A stretch of 64,000 nucleotides of DNA from Pictodentalium vernedei (Eukaryota > Mollusca > Scaphopoda > Dentaliida > Dentaliidae): contig CM062294.1 in assembly GCA_031216915.1 (NCBI GenBank), positions 162,457,455 to 162,521,454 on the forward strand, given 5' to 3'. The notes under the pieces are model-generated. The model was not told the origin of the DNA. It saw only the letters and a program-made list of their open reading frames with translations, and ran no database searches. A program made the position numbers and the translations under genes. This document shows positions 10,514-20,958 of the stretch, in pieces; position 1 is the stretch's first letter; each line of letters starts with the position of its first letter.

Positions 10514-11838
10514 ATGTATTGCGTAAAGTGTAAGAGAGTTACCGAGACTAGTTATTCTAGAGAAGTGCGAACTAAAAACGATAGACGGATGCTTCGCGGA
10601 ATTTGCATGGTTCTGTCAAGACGCGATTCGTCAAAAAAAAGAACGCGAGCAAAGGTACAGGCATCGTGAATAAAATGATCAACAATCTACCTTTCGAAAT
10701 GCATCTGCCCGGTCACAGTTTCACGGGACCCAGAACGAAATTGAACAAGAGACTCAACGCCGATCTGACACCCAAATCTTGGAGCAAACCTGTGAATAGG
10801 GTGGACGCGGCCGCGTATGATCAGGATCTGTGCTACGCCGGACATCCCGACACCAAGACTCGCAACGACGTCTGCGACAAAAACATGTTGGGGAGATTGA
10901 GAGGCATATCGAATCCGACCAGGAGAGAGAAGATGGAACGTTCGCTGGTCGGCAATCTGATCAGTGCGAAACGTCGATTCGGATGGGGCGTTCAAGAAAA
11001 AAAAAGCGCATCTGAAAAGAAGAAGAAACGATTATTGACGAGCGAATTGGCCGAGGAGTTACACAAACCCATAGTGCGTAAATTTCGAAAGAGAAGGGTG
11101 TTCGTGAAGGGACTGGATGATATTTGGTCTGCCGACTTGGTCGACATGAGATCGTTTTCGAGGTGGAACGAGGGCGTCAAATATCTATTGATGGTCATTG
11201 ACGTGTTTTCCAAATACGGTTAGATCAGAGCTTTGAAGAATAAATCGGGACCTTGCGTCGCCGAGGCTCTGAAGAGCGTGTTCGACTCGTCTTCTCGAAA
11301 ACCGAGTAAATTGTGGCTGGATAAGGGAAAGGAATTCTACAACAAGCACGTTCATCGATTGGTAGACCTCTACTCGATCGAAAACGAAGAGAAAGCCAGC
11401 GTGGTGGAACGTTGGAATCGAACGATGAAGGAGAAGATGCACAGATACTTCACGGCGAATTCGACCAAGAAATACATATACGCTCTGAACGGTCTGGTCA
11501 AAGATTACAAAAATACCCGACACAGATCGATCAAGATGACTCCCGTGGAAGCTAGCGATCCTCGAAACGAAAAACGGGTCTACGCGAATCTATATCCTGA
11601 GAGATCTAAGATCAGGAAGAAGTCTAGAATGCCGAAATTTGCGGTTGGTGATCGAGTGAGAATCTACGCTTATAAGAAGCACTTCGAAAAGGGCTATACT
11701 CCTCGATTGACCTCAGAAATCTTCGTGATAATCAAAATATTTCACACCGATCCGGTGACTTACGAAATCGAAGCTTTGGATGGAGAAGAGATCATCGGAA
11801 AGTTTTACGAACAACAATTACAGAAGACGAAGTTTTGA
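10514..11838 (+). pseudogene. Zinc ribbon / PLA2-like / rve integrase fusion, broken
   Basis: Domains in order. First comes a zinc-ribbon start in frame 2 from the ATG at 10514 (MYCVKCK, later GIC). The frame then shifts near 10606-10612, and frame 1 continues. A parvovirus VP1/PLA2-like domain follows, with a calcium-loop-like FTGPRTKL and VDAAAYDQDLCY. The catalytic His-Asp pair is Gln-Asp here (Gln codon 10822-10824). Next is a retroviral-type integrase core, with first acidic residue in WSADLVDM, second in LDKGKEF and Glu in VVERWNRT, and a C-terminal SH3-like region (FAVGDRVRIYAY). An in-frame TAG at 11221-11223 cuts the core after VFSKYG, and the reading resumes in the same frame. Only 28 residues lie between the second and third acidic residues, against the usual ~35. 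The integrase would insert the element and make the 6-bp duplication. The PLA2 domain would act at membranes during entry. Confidence 0.85.
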
Positions 11839-11899
11839 TGAAGAAAACAAATTTTTTTTTATTTACTCTCTTTAACATTTTCTTCTTTACACACAGAAA

Positions 11900-11910
11900 T
11901 ATAAGAGAGA
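11900..11910 (+). promoter_or_regulatory. TATA-like element before the capsid gene
   Basis: TATAAGAGAGA sits about 100 bp before the ATG at 12001, matching the position and GAGA-tail pattern of other element promoters. Confidence 0.35.
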
Positions 11911-12000
11911 AAAAAAATAATAATAAAAAATAATTAAAAACTATTTTTTAGATAAAGAAAGCAAGTTAATTAATAAACAAAAAACTAAAAGTCCTTTAAA

Positions 12001-13102
12001 ATGACAAATATACTAGATATAGCACAAAGCATAGTGAAAGATGAAAGTATTCAAGAATATGAGGTTCACGAATACAAACCGGTAACCGGAACGAGTTTGA
12101 ACAATGCGGGAGAGATAAGAATCAACGTTGAAACTCAAGATCTGTTCGTACATCCTAGCGAGAGTTACATAGTGGTGCAGGGACGTCTCACCAAGGAAGA
12201 TGGACTACGAACGGAAAGTCGACTACGCCGACGACGACACGGTTACTCTAGCCAATAATGGCATCATGCATCTATTCAGTAACATAAAATACATGCTATC
12301 TGGACAAGAGATAGAATCTGTGTTTCACCCCGGTCAGGCCACCATGATGTTCGGACTCTTGACGTATCCTGATGATTTTTCGAAATCCAGAGGACTTAAT
12401 CAGTTGTGGGTGAAAGACACCGTCGGCCCTGCTAGCGCAGGCGCCGCCGCGATATTCGACTACGTCGTCAAGACGTCCAGACCTAAAGGAACGTTTTCGT
12501 TCAGGATACCTTTGAAACACATCTTCGGATTTGCGGACGATTACAACAAGATCATGTACGGATTCAAACACAATCTGACGTTGATTCGAAAAGGAAATGA
12601 TGACACAATAGTGAGACTCACTGCGACCGGTGCGGGTAAGATAACTCTACACAAGATATCGTGGTTCATTCCGCACGTGGAGCCTTCGATCATGGAGAAA
12701 GCGCGTCTCTACAAGATCATAGAATCCAAGAGTAAATTACCCATGGGATTTAGAATGAGACAGTGCAACACGGCTAGCATTCCTCCCTCCACGAATCACT
12801 TCGATTGGAGATTGAGGGTGCAATCCGCTTCCGAGAGACCACGTTTCATCGTGGTTGCATTTCAGACCGATAGGGACAGGTCTCAGGAAAAGAATGCATT
12901 GCTGTTTGATCACTGCAGTTTGAGAAACATGCAAGTGTTTCTGAATGCCACGAGATATCCAGCAATCGATTACAATGCGTCATTTGACAAGAACGATTTC
13001 TGCAGACTGTACGGTGACGCCGCTGATTTTAGAAAGAAGTATCATGGTCTAGACGAATTGACAGAGACATACAATTCGAATCGGACGGAAATAAGATGTT
13101 GA
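12001..13102 (+). pseudogene. MCP: Polinton major capsid protein (double jelly roll), frameshifted
   Basis: Two overlapping ORFs, 12001-12258 (frame 1) and 12200-13102 (frame 2), together form one protein of about 367 aa. The shift lies near 12195-12205, after the segment YIVVQGRLTKEDG. I recognise the Polinton MCP by its N-terminal LFVHPSESY-like strand, then SNIKYMLSGQEIESV, IPLKHIFGFADDYNKI and ISWFIPHVEPS. It would self-assemble into trimeric capsomers. The sequence stops at NRTEIRC, shorter than I expect for the family, so the C-terminal part of the second jelly roll may be missing. It follows the integrase gene in the same direction. Codon use resembles its neighbours. Confidence 0.85.
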
Positions 13103-13289
13103 TCATTCGATGAGAGACGAGTGTGTGAAAAAAAATAAAAAACAAAAAAAAATAAAAAGTAATGAGTCATTATTAAAAACAAAAAAAGAATAAAAAAGTA
13201 AATTCGTTTTTAATGATATTTTTTTAACAAAAAAAAAAAAGTTTCATCCGAGAAAAAATCGTCTTTTTTCAACATTCTCGACGTACAAA
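13103..13289. other. A/T-rich spacer after the capsid gene
   Basis: Runs of A and T with a short palindrome, AATGAGTCATT (13161-13171), which resembles a shortened form of the hairpins at 13828 and 22150. No coding potential. Confidence 0.4.
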
Positions 13290-13571
13290 ATGTTACAATT
13301 CCTAAGTAGTCACGTAGAAAACGAAATACACGTTCCATTTTTGCGTTTGAAAAAAAAAGAAGATATTTACAATTACGTTCTGAATTATTTAAAAGATCGC
13401 GTGCTATTCACTGGAGAGAAACAAAAAGGATATTTCATGACGAAGATATTAAAACTCGAAGAGATCTTAGATTGTTCGATCCTGTGCGATCGTCTCTCCG
13501 TTTCCATCGGATGTTCCATCCTGTGTTGCAAGCCAAAAAACAAAAAAAAAAGATGTGGAAAAATGGGATAG
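13290..13571 (+). CDS. Small protein of unknown function
   Basis: A 93-aa ORF starting with ATG after a long A-run leader. It has a charged N-terminal half (LRLKKKEDIYNYVLNYL) and a Cys-rich tail with CSILCDRL and a second CSILCC. The last codons overlap the next ORF (13555) in another frame. I do not recognise a family. The repeated CSILC suggests a short internal duplication. It could be a real accessory gene or the 5' part of the frameshifted gene that follows. Confidence 0.4.
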   Translation: MLQFLSSHVENEIHVPFLRLKKKEDIYNYVLNYLKDRVLFTGEKQKGYFMTKILKLEEILDCSILCDRLSVSIGCSILCCKPKNKKKRCGKMG

Positions 13572-13764
13572 ATGGTTGGAAATGAAAAGAATGAGACGCT
13601 TTCCACCATCACCACTACCTTCTGAAAAGAATGGTAATGATGCGAGTGTTACCAAGAGATGCACAACATTCGTTCATAATTATGATTCGGATCAACAAAA
13701 GTGTTGTTATAAACGTATCATATCACAAAGAAAAAGAAAAAGAAGAATCGACGCTGAAAATTGA
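13555..13764 (+). pseudogene. Truncated duplicate of the 22240-22572 gene
   Basis: Residues from KRMRRFPP onward (about 50 aa, including CTTFVHNYDSD) closely match the C-terminal half of the minus-strand gene at 22240-22572. The N-terminal half of that gene is absent, and the copy begins MEKWDRW instead. Its C-terminal end has diverged. The duplicated block continues through the downstream hairpin at 13828-13852. Overlapping frames here (for example 13631-13960) are shadows. Function unknown. Basic, probably nucleic-acid or nuclear directed. Confidence 0.55.
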
Positions 13765-13860
13765 GAAAAAAGGAAACGTTATTATAATATATGATGATAG
13801 TGAAGAAGAAGGAAAACAAAAAAAAGTAATGAGATCATCTTTAGATCTCATTTTTTTTTT
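13580..13860 (+). repeat. Internal inverted duplication, copy 1
   Basis: About 280 bp matching the reverse complement of 22141-22418. It covers the 3' half of a small gene plus its hairpin 3' signal. Identity is clear in AATGAGACG, the CACAACATTCGTTCATAATT stretch and the terminal hairpin. Confidence 0.85.
13828..13860. terminator. Bidirectional hairpin 3'-end signal
   Basis: A 9-bp stem, AATGAGATC / GATCTCATT (13828-13836 and 13844-13852), with a 7-base loop. It is followed by T runs on the plus strand and, on the minus strand, by the complement of the preceding A run. It lies exactly where plus-strand genes (ending 13764) meet the minus-strand fibre-like gene (ending 13902). The same structure occurs at the other convergent boundary (22150). 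A termination or polyadenylation role is inferred. Confidence 0.6.
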
Positions 13861-13901
13861 TGTTTTTTTTTTGTTTTTAATAATCACAGATTATTTTTTT
13901 T

Positions 13902-15271
13902 TTAATTCATTATTTTCCACGCGTTCACTGTTTGTTCAAAGGATCCAGTTCGATCAGTAGACTCACCAGTGGCGGCTTCGGGATTATTGGTTTTCGTAAC
14001 GAAATTAATCCTGTCTCCGGCATTTACTTTGAGAGGCGTGCCGAACGTGCTAACATTCGCGTGTTGATTCTCAGTCTTTTCGACGCTGTATCTCTTATCG
14101 CTCTCCACACCATTCACCATGAGATTGACGACCACTCTGTTATTCAAATCCGAGGAAGCCAGACTCATTCGAAGGATTTCACCTCCCAACGGCATGGGAT
14201 ATCCCACCTGACCATGTTTCGATCCGCTACTTCCATTTCCGAAAGACCACTCAGCTTTTCCTTCATCTAAGGTGCCGGCCTCTTCGGCCCACACGGTGAT
14301 CAATTGTCTAGCATATTTGACTTTCTCCACCACCGAAATCAGGGTGCAGGCATCCGTCATGTTCACGGGTTCCGGTAGATTCGTGAGTGCGTGTCCACCC
14401 ATGTCTAGTTTACCTTCCATGATGTCACCCTTTCTCCAGACCGAGTTGTCGTCCACGTACTTTCTGCTGACCACGCTGGAATCGAATTCGGGATCGTGAC
14501 TGAGTCCGAATAAATTCTTACCATTCATGTTGATGCCACCCTCCATGGTTCCGCCAGATTGTTTGTTCAGGTAGAGATCGTCGGCGATTCTAGGTATTCT
14601 TGTGATCGTATCACGGCAGAATCTACATAGCCCTTGTTGACTGCGTTTGAGTCCGCATCCGTGTCATTGATCTTCGACAGATTCAATATCTTGTGGAATC
14701 CCGCATTCAGATCCGATTTTATTTCACGTCTGTCAGACTTTCTCTGGTCCAGATCTACATAGTGTTTTGTCGCCACATCCTTGGGATTCGTGGGAGTGGC
14801 CACGTTCGTTATCTTATTAGAATTGGCGTTCAATTCCGAGTGCATCGTTTTCAGAACGTATCTATTTCTCAGGTGTTCGCTGAATCTCGCATGAGAGTCA
14901 TCCGCGTATTTCTTGTTCGCGGCATCAGTGGGATCTATGGGATTTGCGACGTTCACCAAACGTTTGGATTTCAGATCGAGATCGTCGGTCATGGTTTTAT
15001 TCACGTAATTATCCAGCAGGATTCGTTCGAAATCGGCGTTCCCCCTGTCGACGTATTTTTTAGTCACAGCATCTGAGAGATCTATCGGCTCAGGAAGATA
15101 GTAGAGCTCCTTATCGTTCATGTTCAAAGGTTCTTCTCGAGGTTCGTATCTCCGAATGTAACGTTCGTCCAAGTTGGCAACGTCGTAACCATCGTCAACT
15201 TCGAACGTCTTCCTCTTCTTTCTCGGGTTGACTTTTTCGTCGTCACTTCTACCAAATTTATCGACTGGCAT
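13902..15271 (-). pseudogene. Fibre-like protein with KYVD repeats, frameshifted
   Basis: Minus-strand ORFs 15271-14567 (234 aa) and 14546-13902 (214 aa) are two frames of one protein of about 450 aa. The frame breaks near 14600-14625. The first part has a lysine-rich start (NPRKKRK) and about six repeats of 35-45 residues of the form N-x-hydrophobic-x-N-L-P-x-P-x(4)-DAV-x-KKYVD, as in phage and Polinton fibre-type proteins. The C-terminal 130 residues (LITVWAEEAG to NAWKIMN) look like a beta-sandwich head, a plausible receptor-binding knob. Probable role: virion spike, inferred from the repeat-plus-head architecture. It reads toward the hairpin at 13828. Confidence 0.7.
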
Positions 15272-15429
15272 GTTGTTGTGGGATTTTTTTTTTGTTTTTT
15301 AGAAAATATGTTCAAATGCAGTTTATTAAAAATGAACTATGTTATTTTATTTTTCGTTTTTATTCGATTAAATTTTTTTTAAAATAATTTTTTATCTTTA
15401 TATATACTATAAAAAAAAAAAATCTCTCT

Positions 15430-15864
15430 CTAATGTAAGACATTGAGAATGTCTTGACATCGATCTCCTTCAGACCATCTCTTGAGCATGTAGAGACACA
15501 GGTGACCACAAAACACTTGATGTGGTGATTGCACTTGTTCCATGTTGTAACGAACCATCGATTTGTTGAAATAGTTCTTTATTTCTTTTGGCGGCGAGAT
15601 TCCGTAGCTGTCGAAATAATAATTTTTCTTCTTCCCGTTCTTCATCCACGCCACCCAGTGAGTGCCTTCACCCGATGAATCGTCTAGATTTAAAATTCCG
15701 CATTCTGATTGTCGAGGTCTTCTCTTCGGCAAGGCATCTCTGGGAAACACTCCTAGAAAATCTTTGATTTTCAAATCTTTTGCCGCATTCAACAGATTGA
15801 TGTTGGATAGGGGTTCGTTGGGTAAGACAACACCTTCTACGGATATCTTTATTTTCTTATTCAT
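15430..15864 (-). CDS. PRO: Adenain-like cysteine protease
   Basis: An intact 144-aa ORF of the Ulp1/adenain (peptidase C5/C48-like) superfamily. The catalytic layout is in order: His69 in GTHWVAW, Asp85 in YYFDSYG, Gln112, and Cys119 in FCGHLCLYML. The seven-residue Gln-to-Cys spacing agrees with adenain. The protease would cleave capsid and core precursors during virion maturation. It lies between the fibre-like and polymerase genes on the same strand. A TATATATA string lies just upstream (about 15871-15880). Nothing essential appears to be missing. Confidence 0.9.
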   Translation of the reverse strand: MNKKIKISVEGVVLPNEPLSNINLLNAAKDLKIKDFLGVFPRDALPKRRPRQSECGILNLDDSSGEGTHWVAWMKNGKKKNYYFDSYGISPPKEIKNYFNKSMVRYNMEQVQSPHQVFCGHLCLYMLKRWSEGDRCQDILNVLH

Positions 15865-15933
15865 AAATGCGTATATATATTTTTTTTTTATTTATTTTAT
15901 TATAATTTACTAAAAATGACGGGGTTTTTTTTT

Positions 15934-18900
15934 CTATTTTTTTCTTTTTCTTTTTAAACTAACTTTCTCGATGTCACTATCGATTTCTATAATTTTGTGT
16001 TCATCTAATTCTTCTTGATTTTCTGGAATCCTATCATCTGCAATCGTATCTGGAATCTTATCATCCACAATCATATCTAGAATCCAATCATCCCCATTCA
16101 TATCGTCTAAAATTAGATCCAAAGTCCAATGTCCGAGTGCCAAAGTGCTTATTTTATCGTCTAACATGAATCTCTTATCGTCGTCGGCCGTCAGCGAAAT
16201 CTTGTTTACTATTTCAGTATACAAGTCGTGATTTTCGCTTCGAATCGATTTCATAGTCTTATACAATGGACCACTTCCTAAAAGACAATCTTTATACTCT
16301 TGGAAAGAGATGTTTTTCTTCACCACGCACGCTTTAACTCCTTTGCTCTTCTTGATCTCTTCATCATCTTCTAGACAATAAGCATACAGTTTGGGTCTCA
16401 AGCCCACGAATTCGACAATCTGTTTACCGCCGCTCTCGTCCTTAAATTTACCCAACACCTTCTTGATGTCGTTCGATTGAATGTTGGACGGATGATCAAT
16501 GGGATAATTGCTCATGTCGAACCACTCAGCCACATCCGGAGATATATCTCGGTAGACGTCTTTCGTCTCTATCTCGTAAACTAAACTGTCCATGTCGGTG
16601 AACAGTAGTTTGGCTTTGTCACCAAATTTTCGTTTGACGTAATCGTAGTGAAACTCGTACATCAATCACTTGCTGATATCTAAGATGATCGGTCCGAGAT
16701 AATACGGTTTGTCGAACTTCAGGTGCGTCTTTTGCATGTGAACGGCCACTAGATTTCTGTCGAATATGGTTCGGTGTTTGTAATTGGGTTTCGCCACTAA
16801 TTTTTTAGCTCTTTTCTCAGACGTGACGAGTCGAACGTCGGTTCTCTTCCTGATGTTTTCCATCGATTTGCCGTACACGCAGATGTTCATGAGTTTGAAG
16901 AAATCTTTTTCGAAATCATTCTCGGCTCAAGTTCTGAGATTCATGTTGAGATCGATGTATTTTTTCATCCAAAACTCTTCGTTGAATCGAATGATGTGAT
17001 GTATGTCGACTAATTTCATCCCGTAATCGACGTATTGTTTCAAATTCTCGCTGTAGACGACGTAGTTACATTTGTTATATAAATTGGGAATGAGTTTTTC
17101 CTCGTCTCCTTCATTTGGTTCCATTCGTTCAGGAGCTAGCGGATAATCGTTGTGTGGATCGTGTAATTCTTCCGGATAGTTCAAATCGACTTCTAAAATG
17201 CAAGGATAGTCTCTCCATTTTTGCATCTCTTCCGGTTCCTTCACCCATTCGAAATTTCCAATCAGTAAAGGATGACTCATAGCCCAACCGTACAGATTAT
17301 TAGCGACCCAATACTCTATGTATTTAGTCGACCGTTTCGAATCGAAACCTTCTTTCATGTAGGGATTGTTAGCCTCAGAATATCTGTGAGAGATCATCGA
17401 GACGCCACCTCTCGCAGCCCTTTCGAACATGAGCAACATGTCCATGTCGGATAATAATTCCAATTGGACTTCGATGGTCTTCAACAGAGTGTCCCACGCC
17501 AGACCGGGTGCGGTGAAATACCAAGCGGGATCCAGATCGTAATTTTGATGACAGACGTCTCGAAAATTTTCGAACACGTCTGCCAAGAGCAGAACGTCGG
17601 TCTTCAGATAGAGATCGTGATAATCTCTCATGGTTTTCATATCGAATGATTTCCACACGTTTTTGGCGTGTTCGTAATTCTCGTTGGAAATATTGGATTC
17701 GTATAATTTCGAATAAAAATCTTCTTTCGAGGGTAGTGCAGTGTCTTCGAATCTCTTTAGATCGTTCATGTAATCATAAGGATAGACTCCTTTCCTCAAC
17801 ATGACGTCTACTCGTTCTCCAAAATGTTCGCTCGTGATTTTAAATTTATCCTTGATCATGTTATCGACTAATTTTTCCAGAGCGGTCGACATGAATTTAA
17901 AACTGTCGATGAAACGTATGCATCTACGAATGGATTTCGTTTTTTCTTTCAGCGTATTTCCGTCGATTACTCTTTTCTTCTCCATGAGCTTCCATTTCAT
18001 GAAGGAAATGTATCTTTCTTCGCTGTTCGTGATGCAATGTAATTCTTCGTGTGAGGTGCCGAGATTTTTCACGAACAGACGACTGTCGTAACCCGTGAGA
18101 TTGTGAAACATCACCGGATAGAAAGTGGCGTCTCGATATTTTAAATTACACTTGCTGTGAGCCGGACCACGATACAGACCCGTGTAATGATCGTGGTCTC
18201 TAACCTTCTTATTTTCCTCCAAATTCTCGTCGAACGATTGTCTGCATATATTATTTTCATCCTGCTGCTCTCGCGTGATGATCATTTTTGCCGGAGTTTT
18301 GAATTTGTTGTATAACATTTGAATTTTCGATTCTAACTCTTCCACGAACCTTTGAGCCACGTCGTCGTCTTCATACTGTTTCGTGTAGGTGAAGGGACCC
18401 ATGTCGTGTTGCGAGTCGAAAGTGCATTTCACATAAATGCAATAGCCCGAAGGTATGTGTTTTTGATATCTTTCGACATAACTTTGAAGAGCATTGGGTT
18501 GACAGGAACTCATTTTTGCGGTGAAACATTCGAAATCGGTGTACACGACAAATGGTACTTTTAACCTTCTATTGTGATTTTCAAACTTGACGATGGTGTT
18601 GGGTTTGGGCATTTCGACGGCGACACCTTGATTTTCGTTGCAATATTCCTGATGTTTCGCTAATGATTTTTCGGTCTTAAATATGTTCATGCAATTGAAA
18701 CATAAAGATATCTTTCCGTTATGATTATTATTTTGTTTCGACAGTAATCGAGTCGGATGTTTAACCCAACAATAATGATGATTGTCACCATTCGAAATCA
18801 ATAATAAAATAATCGTCTTTTCTCTTCCGAGATACGAAGTCTGTCTGAGAGGATAGATCTTTCGATTTTCGTCGTCGTATCCAAGGACGTTCACTGCTAC

Positions 18901-20019
18901 GGTGGGATTTTGAACCTCGAAACGTTCGATATGTTTTAACTCTGTTGGAAAAGTCACTCCTGTCCAATCGAGATTTTTAGAAGTTTCCTCATAACGAGAA
19001 ACTCTATCGGTGTGTATTTCGACAGGGTATAAAGTGGAGGTGACTGCCCATTTAAAACACTGATCATCTTTATTTCTCACGTTGACCACGGCGTGTTTCT
19101 TAGTCAAGAAATATGGTAATTCCAAGTAGGAAGATCCTTTCAACGGTTCGTTTTTATTCATATGAATTTCGAGTTTCAACACCTCATCAAACGTCCAATT
19201 ACTACCTTCATGTTGATAATTGGCGAGAGACATCAACATCTTGTCTTTCATCTTTTCGAAAACGTCCGATAGATCTGAACCTCGAAATACGGGTTCGACG
19301 TTAGATCTGAAATATGCATTTTTCACGATGCTCTTGCTGGACTTCACGTCGATTTTATTCATTATGCAATGGAGTATCATCTTAATTTTTAATCCCATGT
19401 TCATGTATTCATGAAACAAATCCAATACTTCTTTCTTCACCCGTTCCATGAACAATTTCGGATCGACTTTCTTCAATGAGGGAACCACGTCGAAAGTTTT
19501 AAAAATGGCTTTGATCGCACTCTCCCATTCTACAGGTTTCGATTGGAATAGTTCCGCAATGAGTCGTGTTACATATTCTTCTCCTTTCTCTTCGTCGATT
19601 GCTCGTTGAATTTCGCTCGATATATCTCGTTTGTCTTGAATCTGAAGTGCATCACTCGTTTTTTCGTTTTTAGTTTTTCTTTTCTTTTCTTCGAAAACTT
19701 GATGTTCTTCAACGGCTTTTCGTGTAGTCATCTTCTTATTTTTCACAATCGAAACGTTTTTAGTTTTTTTTGACGTCGGCATTTCGATTCCTTTTACTAT
19801 CTTCTCATTTTTCACAACCGATGCATCTTTTGACATCGTTGCTATCGACATTTCGTTTGCCTTTCTAGCGTTTTGCAAATATTCTTGTATGACATCAATT
19901 TTTTTTGATTTAGTTCTATGATTTCTGAAATCTGAAATTTGTAATAGTTTACAAATCTCGTTTAACTGAGGTATGGTTTTCTCATTTAAATTTACCACTG
20001 TTTTATCTGTTTGCTTCAT
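15934..20019 (-). pseudogene. POLB: Protein-primed family B DNA polymerase, two in-frame TGAs
   Basis: One frame runs from the ATG at 20019 to 15934, interrupted by TGA at 16929-16927 and 16668-16666. Domains: SAP-like N-terminus (about 14-48); zinc finger CFNC...HQEYC (440-460); ExoI YTDFE (493-497); HNH-like knuckle HDHYTGLYRG (607-624); ExoII HNLTGYD (639-645); ExoIII YLKTD (804-808). Motif A reads WVANNLYGWAM (904-914), where the expected metal-binding Asp is Val. Motif B (KLMNICVYG) lies between the two stops, and motif C (FTDMDS) lies after the second. The enzyme would replicate the element from its termini using a terminal protein. The C-terminus carries an unusual acidic/hydrophobic repetitive tail. 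The double nonsense plus the motif A change make this copy inactive. Confidence 0.92.
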
Positions 20020-20077
20020 TTGTAAGAATATTTTTTTTTTTGAATTTTGTATTAAATAATTTGTTAAAAAAGTTTAG

Positions 20078-20104
20078 CTTTTTTACTCTTTTTATATATA
20101 TAAT
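20078..20104 (-). promoter_or_regulatory. TATA-like element before the polymerase gene
   Basis: On the minus strand the sequence reads TATATATAAAAAGAGTAAA, about 65-85 bp before the polymerase ATG at 20019. It matches the TATATATAAAGAG string found before other genes of the element. Confidence 0.4.
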
Positions 20105-20169
20105 AAAAAAAAAAAAAAAAAAAAATTCAATTTTAAATTCAATTTTTTTTTCTTTAATGTGTTTTTTAT

Positions 20170-20798
20170 TCAAAAACAATTTAAGACCGCTTTTATTTCT
20201 CGTTTGCAAAACGAACACGTTTTCTCGTCTTTGGAATAACATTCTCTACAACAACACAGGTGTGCGCACGGTAGAAACAAGACGTTTGCGACGCCTTCAC
20301 AGACCAGACACTTAGTGCACATTTTGCTCGGCTCGTTTTCGATGAGTGACGATAACTCGTCCGCTTCCGCCATGAATTTGATGAGATGTTCTAAAGTTAT
20401 GAATTGAGACAGGGTCTTGTTCGCGATGTTTAACGCAGCGTACAATTGTTCCTTGGTGTATCCGAGTTGTAACATATCCATCAATAATTTTTGGTTTTTG
20501 TCTCTATCCCTCTCTTCGTCTTGGATTTTGATCAATCCCAACGTTAGGATCTTGTTCAAATATCGCATTTGCCTTTTTCAATATTACTTATGTGTTCTAG
20601 TAAAGGTACATCGTGAGGTTCCCAATTCATCAAATGTATGTCACAACAAAAACATTTGACTTTGTCACCTCTACCCACGTAAACGAAACCCACGGCGGCT
20701 AAATCTTCGGGTTTTTGAGCGAGATGCAAAGGCCAATTTTTAAACGTTTGAAGTCTTGCACGTTCTAGACTATAATTTGGATGTTTAGACTTGATCAT
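20170..20798 (-). pseudogene. IAP: IAP-like gene: BIR, UBA-like and RING, split by a frame change
   Basis: The upstream ORF 20798-20556 (80 aa) is a BIR domain: RLQTFKNWP, GFVYVGRGDKVKCFCC, and zinc ligands C-x2-C-x16-H-x8-C. The downstream ORF 20568-20170 (132 aa) has a helical, UBA-like segment (LGYTKEQLYAALN) and a C-terminal RING of IAP type with spacing C-x2-C-x10-C-x-H-x3-C-x2-C-x7-C-x2-C. The ORFs overlap by 13 bases in different frames, so this is either a frameshifted single IAP gene or two overlapping small genes. IAPs bind caspases and act as E3 ubiquitin ligases, so the gene would block host apoptosis. It lies immediately upstream of the polymerase on the same strand. Confidence 0.8.
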
Positions 20799-20850
20799 TG
20801 CTTTTACCTCAAAATTGAGTTTGTAAGAATATTTTTTTTTAACTTTTATT

Positions 20851-20866
20851 TATATATAAAGAGAAA
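20851..20866 (+). promoter_or_regulatory. TATA-like element between divergent genes
   Basis: TATATATAAAGAGAAA lies 108 bp before the ATG at 20959 and about 50 bp before the minus-strand IAP-like start at 20798. The minus strand also reads TATATA here, so it may serve both directions. Confidence 0.4.
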
Positions 20867-20958
20867 TAAAGAGAAACTTTTTTAACAAATTATTATTTAA
20901 ATAGAAAATTTAAAATATACATTATTTGCAAGAATTCATAAAAATCAAATAATCGATC

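Noticed and set aside
20556-20568. Programmed frameshift between the BIR and RING ORFs
   Set aside because: No clear slippery heptamer with a downstream structure was seen. Ordinary frameshift decay or overlapping ORFs are simpler.
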